Of a stretch of DNA of 64,000 nt, positions 34,974 to 44,715 are shown piece after piece. Made by a program: the position numbers and the translations under genes. Numbering within the stretch: position 1 is the first letter of the stretch; the number at the start of each line of letters is the position of its first letter. The notes beneath the pieces were generated by a model. That model was not told where the DNA came from and did no database searches. It saw only the letters and a program-made list of their open reading frames with translations. Location: contig CP075525.1 in the NCBI GenBank assembly GCA_025808415.1, positions 1,969,501 to 2,033,500 on the forward strand. The letters are read 5' to 3'. Source of the stretch: Cyclobacteriaceae bacterium. GTDB taxonomy: Bacteria; Bacteroidota; Bacteroidia; Cytophagales; Cyclobacteriaceae.

Positions 34974-36011
34974 CTATTGCTTACGTAGGGAAGACTCACG
35001 AACAATTAACCTGGTTTTTAGCACTTTTGTTTCCGGCAAGATATCATGTTCATCCTTATCCTGCTTTTCAATCTGCCTAATCAAAAGCTTGGCGGCTTCT
35101 TGCCCCATTTCAAACCCGGGTTGATCAACCGAGGAAAGAGGTGGATCCATTAATGAGCTGAAAAACCAATTGCTAAAGCCCACCAGTGCAATGTCTTTCG
35201 GCATTTTTAAGCCCTTTTCTTTAATCGCCTGCATGGCACCCATCGCAGCAGGGTCGTTCGTGGCAAATATGCCATCGGGAGGGTTCTTTAAGGCCAGCAG
35301 TTTTTCAGTCGCTTTTTTTCCTTCCTCAATGGTGCCTGAAGGGCAAGTTGCTATCAATTCTTTACTGAATGCCATGCCGTTTTCTTTCAACGCTTCTTTA
35401 TATCCTTCCAGTCTTTGTTTACTAATGTCGAGGTTTGGTGGGCCTTCAATATGTGCAATCCGTTTACACCCCTGGTCGATCAGGTGTAATGTGGCATCTT
35501 TCGCCCCGGTGAAATCATCTACCACTATTTTGCTGGCATGGTCGGTATTGTAAACGCGATCAAAAAAAACTATTGGTACACCCTTGGCCAACATCGATTC
35601 AATGTGCTCAAAATTCGTGGTTTCGCGTGAAACCGACATGAGCATGCCGTCAACGCGGCTGTTGAACAACGCCTTGATATCCGATATTTCGCGTGTTTGT
35701 GATTCATTCGATTGAGCCAGTATTACATTGTACCCAGCGCTATAGGCTACATCTTCAATTCCACTAATAATGGTTGAAAAGAAAAAGTGGACGATTTCAG
35801 GAATGATCACCCCAAGAGTATTGGTTTTACTTTGGCGGAGACTGAGGGCTACAATATTGGGTTGGTAGTTGAGTTTCTCGGCCAGTTCGTTTACAGCTTT
35901 TTTGGTATCGGGGCTAATATCAGGGTGATCTTTTAATGCCCGTGAAACCGTTGAAGGTGAAATGCCCAACTCCCGTGCAATGTCTTTAATCGTTACTTGA
36001 TTGTACTTCAT
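34974..36011 (-). CDS. LacI-family transcriptional regulator
   Basis: 345 residues from the ATG at 36011 (MKYNQVTIKDIARELGIS). The helix-turn-helix and hinge helix (TIKDIARELGISPSTVSRAL, residues about 7-26) precede a periplasmic-binding-protein-like effector domain (NTLGVIIPEIVHFFFSTIISGIEDVAYSAGYNVILAQS, split; NDPAAMGAMQAI; VGFSNWFFSSLMDPPLSSVDQP). It stands at the divergent point between GH31/permease/esterase and pgmB/GH65, so it should control the alpha-glucoside genes. A LacI-type site lies 57 bases upstream and a related one lies before the SusE-like gene. The effector is unknown. Confidence 0.93.
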   Translation of the reverse strand: MKYNQVTIKDIARELGISPSTVSRALKDHPDISPDTKKAVNELAEKLNYQPNIVALSLRQSKTNTLGVIIPEIVHFFFSTIISGIEDVAYSAGYNVILAQSNESQTREISDIKALFNSRVDGMLMSVSRETTNFEHIESMLAKGVPIVFFDRVYNTDHASKIVVDDFTGAKDATLHLIDQGCKRIAHIEGPPNLDISKQRLEGYKEALKENGMAFSKELIATCPSGTIEEGKKATEKLLALKNPPDGIFATNDPAAMGAMQAIKEKGLKMPKDIALVGFSNWFFSSLMDPPLSSVDQPGFEMGQEAAKLLIRQIEKQDKDEHDILPETKVLKTRLIVRESSLRKQ

Positions 36012-36067
36012 GCCAATACGTTCTGTTCGGTTAGCTATTAATCTCGGGAAACAAGTTACAATAAATT

Positions 36068-36085
36068 TTCGCAATCGTTTGCAGT
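36068..36085. promoter_or_regulatory. LacI-type operator in the lacI-pgmB divergent region
   Basis: TTCGCAATCGTTTGCAGT, an imperfect palindrome centred on CG with the half-site CGTTTGC, typical of LacI-family operators. It shares 13 of 18 positions with the site at 39315-39332. Its place between the two start codons suits control of both directions and autoregulation. Confidence 0.55.
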
Positions 36086-36220
36086 CATACTATTTGCTTT
36101 GAAAGTTCACCAGTTACCCGAGTTTGTTCATTGATTTTATTACAACCTTTAAACCTAAAACATTTAAAAACTAAAGCTAATATTAAGGCAAAATTTATTT
36201 TTCACTTTTACCACACTACA

Positions 36221-36862
36221 GTGACTGCATGTATTTTTGATTTAGACGGAGTGATTGTTGATACTGCCCATTATCATTTTATGGCGTGGCAACGCCTGGC
36301 AAGGGAACTGGGTATTGAACTAACACCACATGATAACGAACGTTTGAAAGGTGTTGGCAGGATTGAGTCGCTGAATATCATCCTTGAAATCGGGGGCATT
36401 TCTTTGCCGGATGATGAAAAGGAAAGATTGGCTGCGAAAAAGAATACCTGGTTTGTTGAGTATATCCAGGCCATGAAGAAGGAGGAGATTTTTCCGGGGG
36501 CAAAGGCCTTATTTGACTCGCTCCATGCACACAACATAAAAGTGGGTTTGGCTTCCAGCAGTAAAAATGCCCGAACGGTTTTGCACAAGCTTGAAATTGA
36601 AAGCATTTTTGAAGCTATAGTTGACGGCACAATGATTACCAACTCAAAACCCGATCCGGAGATTTTTCTAAAAGCTTCATCTTTGCTAAAAGTTTATCCG
36701 GCCGAGTGCATAGTGATTGAGGATGCCGAAGCTGGTGTTGAAGCTGCCTTGCGAGCAGGCATGCGGTGCGTTGGTATAGGCAAACCTCAGCAATTAAGCA
36801 AAGCCAACTTCGTAGTTGATCATATTCAAAAACTATCTTACAATATTCTAAAAAACCTTTAA
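36221..36862 (+). CDS. pgmB: Beta-phosphoglucomutase
   Basis: A HAD-superfamily enzyme that converts beta-glucose 1-phosphate to glucose 6-phosphate. CIFDLDGVIVDTAHYH (residues about 4-19) carries the nucleophile and acid Asp. KNTWFVEYIQ and the cap follow, then VGLASSSKNARTVL (motif 2), NSKPDPEIFLKA (motif 3 Lys) and VIEDAEAGVEAALRAGM (motif 4 acids). The GTG at 36221 gives 213 residues, the normal length; upstream frame codons are not family-like. GH65 begins 5 bases after its stop, pairing the maker and the user of beta-glucose 1-phosphate. Confidence 0.95.
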   Translation: MTACIFDLDGVIVDTAHYHFMAWQRLARELGIELTPHDNERLKGVGRIESLNIILEIGGISLPDDEKERLAAKKNTWFVEYIQAMKKEEIFPGAKALFDSLHAHNIKVGLASSSKNARTVLHKLEIESIFEAIVDGTMITNSKPDPEIFLKASSLLKVYPAECIVIEDAEAGVEAALRAGMRCVGIGKPQQLSKANFVVDHIQKLSYNILKNL

Positions 36863-36867
36863 ACAAT

Positions 36868-39174
36868 ATGAAGGATTACTTCAAACATCACCCGTGGCAT
36901 ATCATTGAAGATGGATTTGATCCACACTATAACAAAATTGCTGAAAGCGTCTTTAGTATTGGTAACGGGCGCATGGGGCAGCGTGCCAACTTTGAAGAAC
37001 AGTACAGTGGTGAATCTTTGCAGGGAAGTTATGTGGCTGGGGTATACTATCCGGATAAAACCCGGGTAGGGTGGTGGAAGAATGGTTACCCGGAATATTT
37101 TGCCAAAGTACTTAATGCACCAAGCTGGATCAGCGTTCACGTTACTGTAGCCAATCAACAATTGGACCTGGCCAAATGTAAAGTAGAGAACTTCAAGCGC
37201 GTGCTCGACATGCAAACGGGCTTACTGTCGCGGTCGTTTACGGTAACTTTTCCGGATGGAAAAAGGATGCAAGTCAACACACAACGATTTTGCAGTATGG
37301 CTAACGGTGAGTTGGGCGCAATACGGTATGCCCTGAAACCGCTGAATTTCTCAGCCAAAGCCACCCTTTCGCTTTTTGTAGATGCTGACGTTAAGAATAC
37401 CGATTCAAACTATGATGAAAAATTCTGGGATGAAGTCTATAAAAAGGCAGAAGAAAAGAAATGCATTGTAGTAGCCGAAACTAAGAAGACATATTATCAT
37501 GTTGCCACTGGTATGCAGTATGTGATAAAGGAGAACGATCAGGAGGTTCAATTGAAAATTAAAACTGAAACACGTGACAAATTTGCGGGCAACATCACAG
37601 AAGTTGAATTGCATGAAGGTAAAGTGCTTACAGTCTATAAATACGCAGCCGTTTTATCTTCCGAGAATCACCAGAAGGAGCATTTAATAGAACAATGCTC
37701 CCAAGTTTTAGATGAGTCGGTTTTCAAAGGATTTGAAAAATTGTTTGAAGAGCATAGTAAAGTTTGGGAACACAAATGGAATGAATGCGACATTACTATT
37801 GATGGAGATGTAGCCGCGCAGCAAGGTATCCGCTTTAATATATTTCAATTGAGCCAAACCTATACCGGTGAGGATCCACGCCTGAACATTGGTCCTAAAG
37901 GTTTTACGGGAGAGAAATACGGAGGAAGCACTTATTGGGATACTGAGGCGTATTGTTTGCCATTTTATCTGGGCACGGCTGAACAACATGTTGCGCGTAA
38001 CCTTTTGGTCTATCGTTATAAGCATTTACAAAAAGCCATTGAGAATGCGGCCAAGTTAGGCTTTAAAGATGGTGCTGCACTCTATCCCATGGTAACGATG
38101 AATGGGGAGGAGTGTCACAACGAATGGGAGATTACCTTTGAAGAGATTCATCGCAACGGTGCTATAGCCTATGCTATTTTCGATTATATCCGATATACGG
38201 GAGACGAGGAGTATCTGATCGAATATGGTCTGGAAGTGCTGATTGGTATTTCCCGTTTCTGGGCGCAACGTGTAAACTGGTCGGAAGAGCGGAAGAAATT
38301 TGTGATGTTGGGTGTAACCGGACCGAACGAATATGAAAATAATGTCAACAATAATTGGTACACCAATTACATAGCCTGCTGGACATTAGGCTACACGCAA
38401 GAAGCCATTAACTATGTTAAAGCCAGGGATGAGCGTGCGTTCAATGAGCTTACATCGCGTGTAAAATTTTCTGAAGCTGAGTCTGTGCAGTGGAAGAAAA
38501 TTGTTGACAACATGTATTATCCCGAAGATAAGACCCGTGGAATCTTTCTTCAGCAGGATGGATTTTTAGATAAGGAGCTATTGACGGTCTATGATTTGGG
38601 CAAAGAAAACCGACCGATTAATCAGAAGTGGTCGTGGGACAGAATTCTGCGATCATGTTTTATCAAACAAGCCGATGTTCTTCAGGGGCTATACTTTTTT
38701 GAAGATCAGTTTGACCTTGCAACCATAAAGCGCAATTTTGATTTTTACGAACCCATGACAGTTCACGAATCATCGTTATCACCTTGCGTTCATTCCATAT
38801 TGGCAGCTTTATTGGGATACAAAGAAAAAGCTTATGAAATGTACTTGCGTACTGCAAGGCTAGACCTTGATGATTACAATAACGACACTGAGGATGGCTG
38901 TCACATCACCAGTATGGCCGGTACCTGGCTAAGCGTCATCAAAGGATTTGGAGGCATGCGGATAAAGGATGGACAACTTCATTTTAATCCCTTCATTCCC
39001 GACCAATGGCAATCCTATTCATTTCGAATCGAGTTCCGGGGGAGAGTGTTGAAGATAAAGATTACAAAAGATAAGGTTGAGGCATTACTTTTGGAGGGCG
39101 CTGAACTTACCATCCATTTAAAAGAGAAAGTTAATACGCTTAAAAAGGACTCAAGCGTTGTTGAAATGTTATAA
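36868..39174 (+). CDS. GH65 disaccharide phosphorylase (maltose phosphorylase-like)
   Basis: A 768-residue cytoplasmic enzyme, no signal peptide, which splits an alpha-glucoside with inorganic phosphate to give beta-glucose 1-phosphate. The general acid Glu lies in GVTGPNEYENNVNNNWYTN (about residue 488). KYGGSTYWDTEAYCLPFYL precedes it, and the phosphate-binding-type loop DGCHITSMAGTW (about residues 676-687) and GFGGMRI follow. The length fits maltose phosphorylase; kojibiose, nigerose and trehalose phosphorylases share the fold, so the linkage is uncertain. It is directly linked to pgmB. The 287 bases after it hold the SusE promoter region. Confidence 0.93.
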   Translation: MKDYFKHHPWHIIEDGFDPHYNKIAESVFSIGNGRMGQRANFEEQYSGESLQGSYVAGVYYPDKTRVGWWKNGYPEYFAKVLNAPSWISVHVTVANQQLDLAKCKVENFKRVLDMQTGLLSRSFTVTFPDGKRMQVNTQRFCSMANGELGAIRYALKPLNFSAKATLSLFVDADVKNTDSNYDEKFWDEVYKKAEEKKCIVVAETKKTYYHVATGMQYVIKENDQEVQLKIKTETRDKFAGNITEVELHEGKVLTVYKYAAVLSSENHQKEHLIEQCSQVLDESVFKGFEKLFEEHSKVWEHKWNECDITIDGDVAAQQGIRFNIFQLSQTYTGEDPRLNIGPKGFTGEKYGGSTYWDTEAYCLPFYLGTAEQHVARNLLVYRYKHLQKAIENAAKLGFKDGAALYPMVTMNGEECHNEWEITFEEIHRNGAIAYAIFDYIRYTGDEEYLIEYGLEVLIGISRFWAQRVNWSEERKKFVMLGVTGPNEYENNVNNNWYTNYIACWTLGYTQEAINYVKARDERAFNELTSRVKFSEAESVQWKKIVDNMYYPEDKTRGIFLQQDGFLDKELLTVYDLGKENRPINQKWSWDRILRSCFIKQADVLQGLYFFEDQFDLATIKRNFDFYEPMTVHESSLSPCVHSILAALLGYKEKAYEMYLRTARLDLDDYNNDTEDGCHITSMAGTWLSVIKGFGGMRIKDGQLHFNPFIPDQWQSYSFRIEFRGRVLKIKITKDKVEALLLEGAELTIHLKEKVNTLKKDSSVVEML

Positions 39175-39314
39175 GGTTAAGGGTGCTTAGGGAGCCTTAG
39201 ACGACTTAAGTTCTACAAGTCGATGATCTTCAAATTAGAGCTAAATACGTTGAGGGTTAAACAAAACGCGCATTAAAAGGTCAATTAGCCGCCAAGTTTA
39301 CTAGATTAAATTTT

Positions 39315-39332
39315 ATCGAAAACGTTTGCGAT
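39315..39332. promoter_or_regulatory. LacI-type operator upstream of the SusE-like/SusC/SusD operon
   Basis: ATCGAAAACGTTTGCGAT: an 18-base palindrome centred on ACGT, with all base pairs symmetric except one. It belongs to the classic LacI-family operator shape and resembles the site at 36068-36085. It lies 130-147 bases before the SusE-like start, upstream of the candidate promoter. Confidence 0.68.
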
Positions 39333-39374
39333 GACGATTCCGAAATAAAAAAGCTGTTTTTTTGAGCTTTAGCG

Positions 39375-39406
39375 TTGTTAATGCGGGTTGTTCCTCACTA
39401 TCTTTA
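39375..39406 (+). promoter_or_regulatory. Weak candidate promoter for the sus-like operon
   Basis: TTG (39375-39377), 21 bases, TATCTTTA (39399-39406), one mismatch to TAnnTTTG and slightly long spacing. Located 55 bases before the SusE-like ATG. Confidence 0.3.
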
Positions 39407-39461
39407 ATGAACTTAACCTATTCATAATATTTTGTTTACATCTTTAAACCAATTGTATAGT

Positions 39462-40166
39462 ATGAAAAGAAAACTTTACAGTCTATTTCTGCTTCTGTTG
39501 GCCATCCCATTATTTAACGCTTGCGATAATGGTTTCGCTGATACTGAAATTTTTGATTCACCCCCAATTATGAGCTTCGAGAGCCCTGGGGCGCTTTTCC
39601 TTGATGGAACCGACATCATTATTAACCTAACGGATGGTGCTAACGAGGGTGTGTCAAGGTCGCCCCTTCAGACGTTCTCCTATAAATTATTGGAAAATGA
39701 CTCAATAACAGTTGTCGAGGAGGCTACTGTTTCGGTTTCAGGATTATCTGCCCAAGTTAAACGGCCATTTACCTCTGATCTCGTAGTAAATAACTTCTAT
39801 TGGCTGATTTCGACAGCAACCGATACAAAAGGTAATTTCACACGTGATGTTCGTAGGTTCCAGGTTCGACAAAACTTCGATCTTGTAGGGCTAATTGGTT
39901 CAGCAACTCCTGGAGGCTGGGGGGCCGATACCCCAATGACGAGGAATTCCGCTAATCCCGCCCTCTGGGAAATTGAGACGGTTACGCTTACTGCTAACGA
40001 AGCCAAGTTCAGGGCAAATGGAGGTTGGGCGATTAACTGGGGCGCAAGTGCTTTTCCATCAGGTACTGGTACTCAAGACGGACCAAACATCCCTATTGCT
40101 GAAGCAGGAGTTTACAAAGTGTCTATAAACATTATCTCGGGTAATTACTCCTTTGTTAAAAAATAA
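39462..40166 (+). CDS. SusE/SusF-like outer-membrane lipoprotein, short form
   Basis: A 234-residue predicted surface lipoprotein from the ATG at 39462 (MKRKLYSLFLLLLAIPLFNAC; lipobox FNAC, Cys 21). An N-terminal Ig-like part (IMSFESPGALFLDGTDIIINL, split) precedes a C-terminal domain with LIGSATPGGWGADTPMTR and FRANGGWAINWGAS, the starch-binding-like module seen in SusE/SusF. Usual SusE/F proteins have two or three such modules and are longer; here there is one. It comes before SusC, whereas SusE normally follows SusD. The role is probably glycan binding at the surface. Confidence 0.8.
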   Translation: MKRKLYSLFLLLLAIPLFNACDNGFADTEIFDSPPIMSFESPGALFLDGTDIIINLTDGANEGVSRSPLQTFSYKLLENDSITVVEEATVSVSGLSAQVKRPFTSDLVVNNFYWLISTATDTKGNFTRDVRRFQVRQNFDLVGLIGSATPGGWGADTPMTRNSANPALWEIETVTLTANEAKFRANGGWAINWGASAFPSGTGTQDGPNIPIAEAGVYKVSINIISGNYSFVKK

Positions 40167-40197
40167 TTCACTCAACCTAACTTAACCTAAACTGAAC

Positions 40198-43191
40198 ATG
40201 AATAATTTTTACCTATTCATACGGAGTTGTTTCATGGCCATTTTATTGGTCGGCAGCTTTTCTTCATACGCGCAACAGCGCGTTACGGGTAGGGTCACAT
40301 CATCTGATGACAATTCACCAATACCCGGTGTAAACGTTCTCGAAAAAGGAACCAGTAATGGTACTGCAACCGATGCAAATGGAAACTACTCTTTAAACGT
40401 TTCTGCCAATGCTACGTTAGTATTTTCTTTTGTTGGCTATGCTTCTTCCGAAGTGGCCGTTGGTGGTCGCTCGCAAGTAGATGTTTCACTGACCTCAGAC
40501 GTAATGTCATTGTCTGAAGTGGTTGTGATTGGTTATGGCTCACAGGAGAAAAAGGAAATCAACAGTGCCGTGGCCAGTATCAGTCCAAAAGAATTTAACC
40601 GTGGTAACGTTACTACGCCTACTCAGTTACTCCAGGGAAAAGTAGCGGGTCTTTCGGTAGTGCGTCCGGGAGGCGACCCTAACCAATCGCAAACCCTACG
40701 CTTAAGAGGTGTTACAACCTTCGGTGCCAGTTCAGAGCCGCTTATAGTTTTGGACGGTGTAGTGGGTGTTTCGCTGGATAACGTTGACCCCAACGATGTG
40801 GCATCAATTGACGTTTTAAAGGACGGATCTGCTGCCGCCATTTACGGTGCACGTGCTTCCGGTGGTGTGATTCTGATTACCACAAAAAGTGGTAAAGGTG
40901 GCAGAGGAACCTACACTAATATTGACTATAACGGGTTTGTATCGATTGATAATATTGCTAACAATATTACAGTATTGTCTCCAGAGGAATTTGTTGCCCG
41001 TGGCGGACAAGACTTTGGCTCGCGCACAAACTGGTTGAATGAACTTACTCAAACAGGTGTATCTTATACGAATAACGTAAATATTACCGGTGCCAGTGGA
41101 GGTACTACTTACTCTGCTTCGGTTAATTATCGTAACAACCAAGGTATTGTAAAGGGCGTTGACTTTCAGCGTTGGAATACACGTTTAAATTTTGGTCAGG
41201 AAGCTTTGGATGGAAAACTCCGTTTTAATGTTAACCTGGCATATAATGACAGAAAGCAAGAATCTATTAACATGGCAGCTTTTCGATATGCGGTTATCTA
41301 CAACCCAACCGCACCTATTTTTGACAATGAAAACTCTGCGGCCGATGGTGGTTATTTCCAACAAAATTTATTCGATTTTTATAATCCTGTAGCACTAAGC
41401 AAACAGCAGCAATTTGTTGGAGAAAGAACAAATTCATTAACGAATTACCGGATTGATTACGATATAATTGAAAATCTTACCGCTTCCATTAACTATTCAA
41501 GAAACAGGGAAACGGGAATCGATGGGGCGTTCTATAGCATTTATGATTGGTTAGAGGGTTTTGGAACTCGTGGTTCGGCCAGACGTTCAGTGTTTGATAA
41601 TAAGAACGACCTGTTCGAAATTACGGCCAAATACAACCGTAAGTTCGGGAACGATTTGAACGCTGAATTTTTAGGGGGTTGGGCTTCTCAAAAGAGAAGT
41701 TATGAGGGTTTTAACCAACGTGTAAACCGGTTTTTATATGACTTCCAAAGTTTCAGGAACCTTGCCTGGGGATCAACCCGAGACGGTGTTAACACACAAG
41801 CTGATGGATATTATTCTGAAGACGTTTTATTGTCTGGTTTTGGACGTGTGAACTTAAATTACAAAGGCAGCTACTTCTTTTCAGCAAGTTTGCGCTCTGA
41901 ATCATGGAGCGGTTTCGGTTCACAGGAAAAGACAGGTCTTTTCCCTGCCGCCAGTGGTGGTGTAACGATTTCTGATTTGGTCGATCTCGGGCCTGTAAGT
42001 AATTTGAAAGCCCGTATCTCTTATGGAAAAACGGGTTCACTTCCGCCATTCTCTGATCTGGCTTTGCCGGTATTGGTTCCCGGGGGTATTGTAGACCTTG
42101 ATGGAAATCCGTTAACGACAAACGATCGATTTGTAACAGCTCGCCAAGCCCGCGATCCAAACCCAACATTAAAGTGGGAAGAGAAGACCGAAATAAACTA
42201 TGGTATTGATTTCGGTTTCTTTGGTAATCGACTAACCGGTTCAGTTGAGTACTATACGCGTAGTATAGATGACCTTCTGTTTGAAGTAGATATTCCACAA
42301 GGCGCACCAAATCCATTTGATGCTTCACAACCTGCCAATGTTGTGGGTCGTGCATGGGCAAACATTGGTAAGATAAAGTCATCAGGGTTTGAATTTTCAG
42401 TATCCTATAATGAGTTGAACATTGGCCCGGTAAAGTGGACTCCAAATTTGAATTTTACACTTTACACCAGGCCAACTATTGAGCAGTTTAGTGTAGGTGA
42501 TTTGGGCTTTTCTGAAATTCGTTTATCCACACCGGGCTCTCCTGGACAAAACAACAACCCTATTGTTTGGAACCGTCCTGGCCAAACACTGGGTGAAATG
42601 TACGCCCCTGTTTATGGCGGAACAGATGAAAATGGAAATTATGTCGATAACGAAGGGCGGCCAATAAATGCATCCTACCCATTAAATTTGTGGCAACCCG
42701 TTGGTAACGGCCTTCCTGACGGTGAACTTGGTTTTACCAACACGTTTGTTTATAAAAACTTTGATTTAAACTTTTTGTTACGTAGTGTGTTCGGTCATAC
42801 ATTGTATAATAGCTATCGTGGGTTCTATGAAAACCGGGATGCGGCTTCCAATACTTGGAACAGCGTAACTACTTCCAAAACACCTTTCGTTACACAGCCC
42901 CCAACATTCTCTTCCCTTTATGTTGAAGATGCATCGTTCATCCGCTTGGACAATATTACACTGGGTTATAACCTGAACAAGGTGGGTAACATTTTCTCCA
43001 ATGTGAGGATTTATGCAACCGGTCAGAATTTATTTACTATAACTAACTATACCGGAATTGACCCTGAAGTAAGGTATACCGATGCTGAACAGGGTGGCTT
43101 GAATGCATCTTTGGCACCCGGTATTGAGAGGAGAAACACGTACTTTACCACTCGTACGTTTACATTTGGCGTTAATTTGACTATTAAATAA
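40198..43191 (+). CDS. susC: SusC/RagA-type TonB-dependent outer-membrane receptor
   Basis: A 997-residue barrel that imports oligosaccharides across the outer membrane with TonB energy. The signal peptide (about residues 1-26) is followed by a carboxypeptidase-like domain (VTGRVTSSDDNSPIPGVNV), the TonB-box region (LSEVVVIGYGSQEKKEINSA), a plug with VLKDGSAAAIYGARASGGVI, and barrel strands to the C-terminus ending TFTFGVNLTIK. SusD begins 2 bases after its stop. The LacI-type site upstream and the flanking alpha-glucosidases suggest an alpha-glucoside substrate. Confidence 0.95.
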   Translation: MNNFYLFIRSCFMAILLVGSFSSYAQQRVTGRVTSSDDNSPIPGVNVLEKGTSNGTATDANGNYSLNVSANATLVFSFVGYASSEVAVGGRSQVDVSLTSDVMSLSEVVVIGYGSQEKKEINSAVASISPKEFNRGNVTTPTQLLQGKVAGLSVVRPGGDPNQSQTLRLRGVTTFGASSEPLIVLDGVVGVSLDNVDPNDVASIDVLKDGSAAAIYGARASGGVILITTKSGKGGRGTYTNIDYNGFVSIDNIANNITVLSPEEFVARGGQDFGSRTNWLNELTQTGVSYTNNVNITGASGGTTYSASVNYRNNQGIVKGVDFQRWNTRLNFGQEALDGKLRFNVNLAYNDRKQESINMAAFRYAVIYNPTAPIFDNENSAADGGYFQQNLFDFYNPVALSKQQQFVGERTNSLTNYRIDYDIIENLTASINYSRNRETGIDGAFYSIYDWLEGFGTRGSARRSVFDNKNDLFEITAKYNRKFGNDLNAEFLGGWASQKRSYEGFNQRVNRFLYDFQSFRNLAWGSTRDGVNTQADGYYSEDVLLSGFGRVNLNYKGSYFFSASLRSESWSGFGSQEKTGLFPAASGGVTISDLVDLGPVSNLKARISYGKTGSLPPFSDLALPVLVPGGIVDLDGNPLTTNDRFVTARQARDPNPTLKWEEKTEINYGIDFGFFGNRLTGSVEYYTRSIDDLLFEVDIPQGAPNPFDASQPANVVGRAWANIGKIKSSGFEFSVSYNELNIGPVKWTPNLNFTLYTRPTIEQFSVGDLGFSEIRLSTPGSPGQNNNPIVWNRPGQTLGEMYAPVYGGTDENGNYVDNEGRPINASYPLNLWQPVGNGLPDGELGFTNTFVYKNFDLNFLLRSVFGHTLYNSYRGFYENRDAASNTWNSVTTSKTPFVTQPPTFSSLYVEDASFIRLDNITLGYNLNKVGNIFSNVRIYATGQNLFTITNYTGIDPEVRYTDAEQGGLNASLAPGIERRNTYFTTRTFTFGVNLTIK

Positions 43192-43193
43192 TA

Positions 43194-44699
43194 ATGGAGA
43201 TGAGAAAGGAAAAATTAAACTTAAAAGTAGCCTTTGTAGCTTTGGTTCTAGTTGCAGTTGTGGGGTGCGAGGCTCCTGATCAGAATGTATTCAGCGCTAT
43301 ACCTGAGTCTGTTCAACGGACAACGACAGATCCAATTGCCTTGGCCGCGGTAGCACAAAGTGCTTACGTACCGTTAATCGGTACCTGGGGAGGGCATAAC
43401 TCCCTATGGTCGCTTCATGAAATTTCATCCGATGAAATGGTTATAGCCCAAAAGGGTGCCGACTGGGAAGATGGTGGTCAGTGGATACGCGTTCACCGTC
43501 ATCAGTACCTGCCTACAGAGGAATCTATAGGTAATGGCTGGGCATATTGCTATTCGTCAATCGCTACAATAAATAACTTGTTGAAGACCTTGGGAACTAA
43601 CCCATTGTTACGTTCTGAATTTGAAGCGCTAAGAGCTATGGTTTATTTATGGTTGCTTGATGCTTATGGGAATGTACCCATTATTACAGAAACGACAACA
43701 GATACAACCCCTGATACAAAGACTCGTCAGGAAGTGTTCAACTTTGTAGAGACAAGTATCTTAACCAATTTGGATAATCTGCGTAAAGCACGCACGTATG
43801 GTACTATGAATTGGTATGTGGCTCAATGTGTGTTGGCCAAACTGTATCTTAATGCCGGTATTTATACTGGTACTCCTCGATGGGCCGATGCTGCTGCCGC
43901 TGCGCAAGAAGTAATTTCAAGTGGTGTTTATTCATTGGAGACAAATTTCTTCCGGAATTTCCAAGCAAATAATGCAGGTTCAGTTGAGAATATATTCATT
44001 CTTAACTATGATGAAGTTAACGCTGGTGGGTTTAACCTTGCACAAATGACAGGCCACTACTTAACGCAAGAAACCTTCAATTTACAGCAACAACCGTGGA
44101 ACGGTTATGCAAGCCTAGAAGAATTTTATAATTCGTTTTCTGACGGTGATGCGCGTAAAGGAAGTTTTCTGGTTGGCCCGCAATTTAGTGCTGTCGGTGT
44201 TCGACTTATTGATGGAAGTGCAGAACCAACCGATCCAGACGGCCCTCCTTTAACGTTTACTCCTGAAATCAATATGCTTGCGCCAAACAGTTTCCGTCAG
44301 GCAGGTGCACGTGTAGGCAAATTTGAGTTTCAAACGGGTGCTGCGCCAAATTTAAGTAACGATTTCCCGATTTTCCGTTATGCTGATGTGCTGTTAATGC
44401 GCGCTGAAGCGTTATGGAGGCAAACCCCTGGTAGTGCTGAAGCCTTGTCGTTAGTTAATCAGGTTCGAGCCCGTGCAGGTGTTGCTCCGTTGGCAGCGCT
44501 TACGGCAGATGATTTGTTGGCGGAACGGGGTCGCGAAATGTTCGCGGAGGGTTATCGCAGGTCAGACTTAATCCGCTTTGGCAAGTATAATGCCGCTTGG
44601 TGGGAGAAACCTGTTTCCGATCCATCCAAGAATATTTTCCCGATACCACAAAACCAGATTCTAGTAAATACAGGTTTAGTTCAAAATCCTGGATATTGA
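43194..44699 (+). CDS. susD: SusD/RagB-type surface glycan-binding lipoprotein
   Basis: A 501-residue lipoprotein that caps the SusC barrel and captures substrate. The lipobox is around LVAVVGC (Cys about 25). SusD-like helical TPR scaffold is visible in ALRAMVYLWLLDAYGNVPIITE and NWYVAQCVLAKLYLNAGIYTG (both split), and the C-terminal hallmark ALSLVNQVRARAGVAPL followed by LLAERGREMFAEGYRRSDLIRFGKY (split). A second in-frame ATG two codons in is equally plausible. A strong terminator follows the stop. Confidence 0.95.
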   Translation: MEMRKEKLNLKVAFVALVLVAVVGCEAPDQNVFSAIPESVQRTTTDPIALAAVAQSAYVPLIGTWGGHNSLWSLHEISSDEMVIAQKGADWEDGGQWIRVHRHQYLPTEESIGNGWAYCYSSIATINNLLKTLGTNPLLRSEFEALRAMVYLWLLDAYGNVPIITETTTDTTPDTKTRQEVFNFVETSILTNLDNLRKARTYGTMNWYVAQCVLAKLYLNAGIYTGTPRWADAAAAAQEVISSGVYSLETNFFRNFQANNAGSVENIFILNYDEVNAGGFNLAQMTGHYLTQETFNLQQQPWNGYASLEEFYNSFSDGDARKGSFLVGPQFSAVGVRLIDGSAEPTDPDGPPLTFTPEINMLAPNSFRQAGARVGKFEFQTGAAPNLSNDFPIFRYADVLLMRAEALWRQTPGSAEALSLVNQVRARAGVAPLAALTADDLLAERGREMFAEGYRRSDLIRFGKYNAAWWEKPVSDPSKNIFPIPQNQILVNTGLVQNPGY

Positions 44700-44715
44700 T
44701 TTTTCTGTTATTCAA

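Noticed and set aside
39175..39300. Possible gene remnant between GH65 and the SusE-like gene
   Set aside because: Short open stretches translate to basic, Leu-rich sequence with no recognisable family, and stops interrupt every frame.
41789..42445. A 218-codon open frame on the minus strand inside susC
   Set aside because: It lies wholly within a clear SusC gene, has low-complexity His/Leu/Gln composition, and matches no family; it is a shadow of the barrel-coding sequence.
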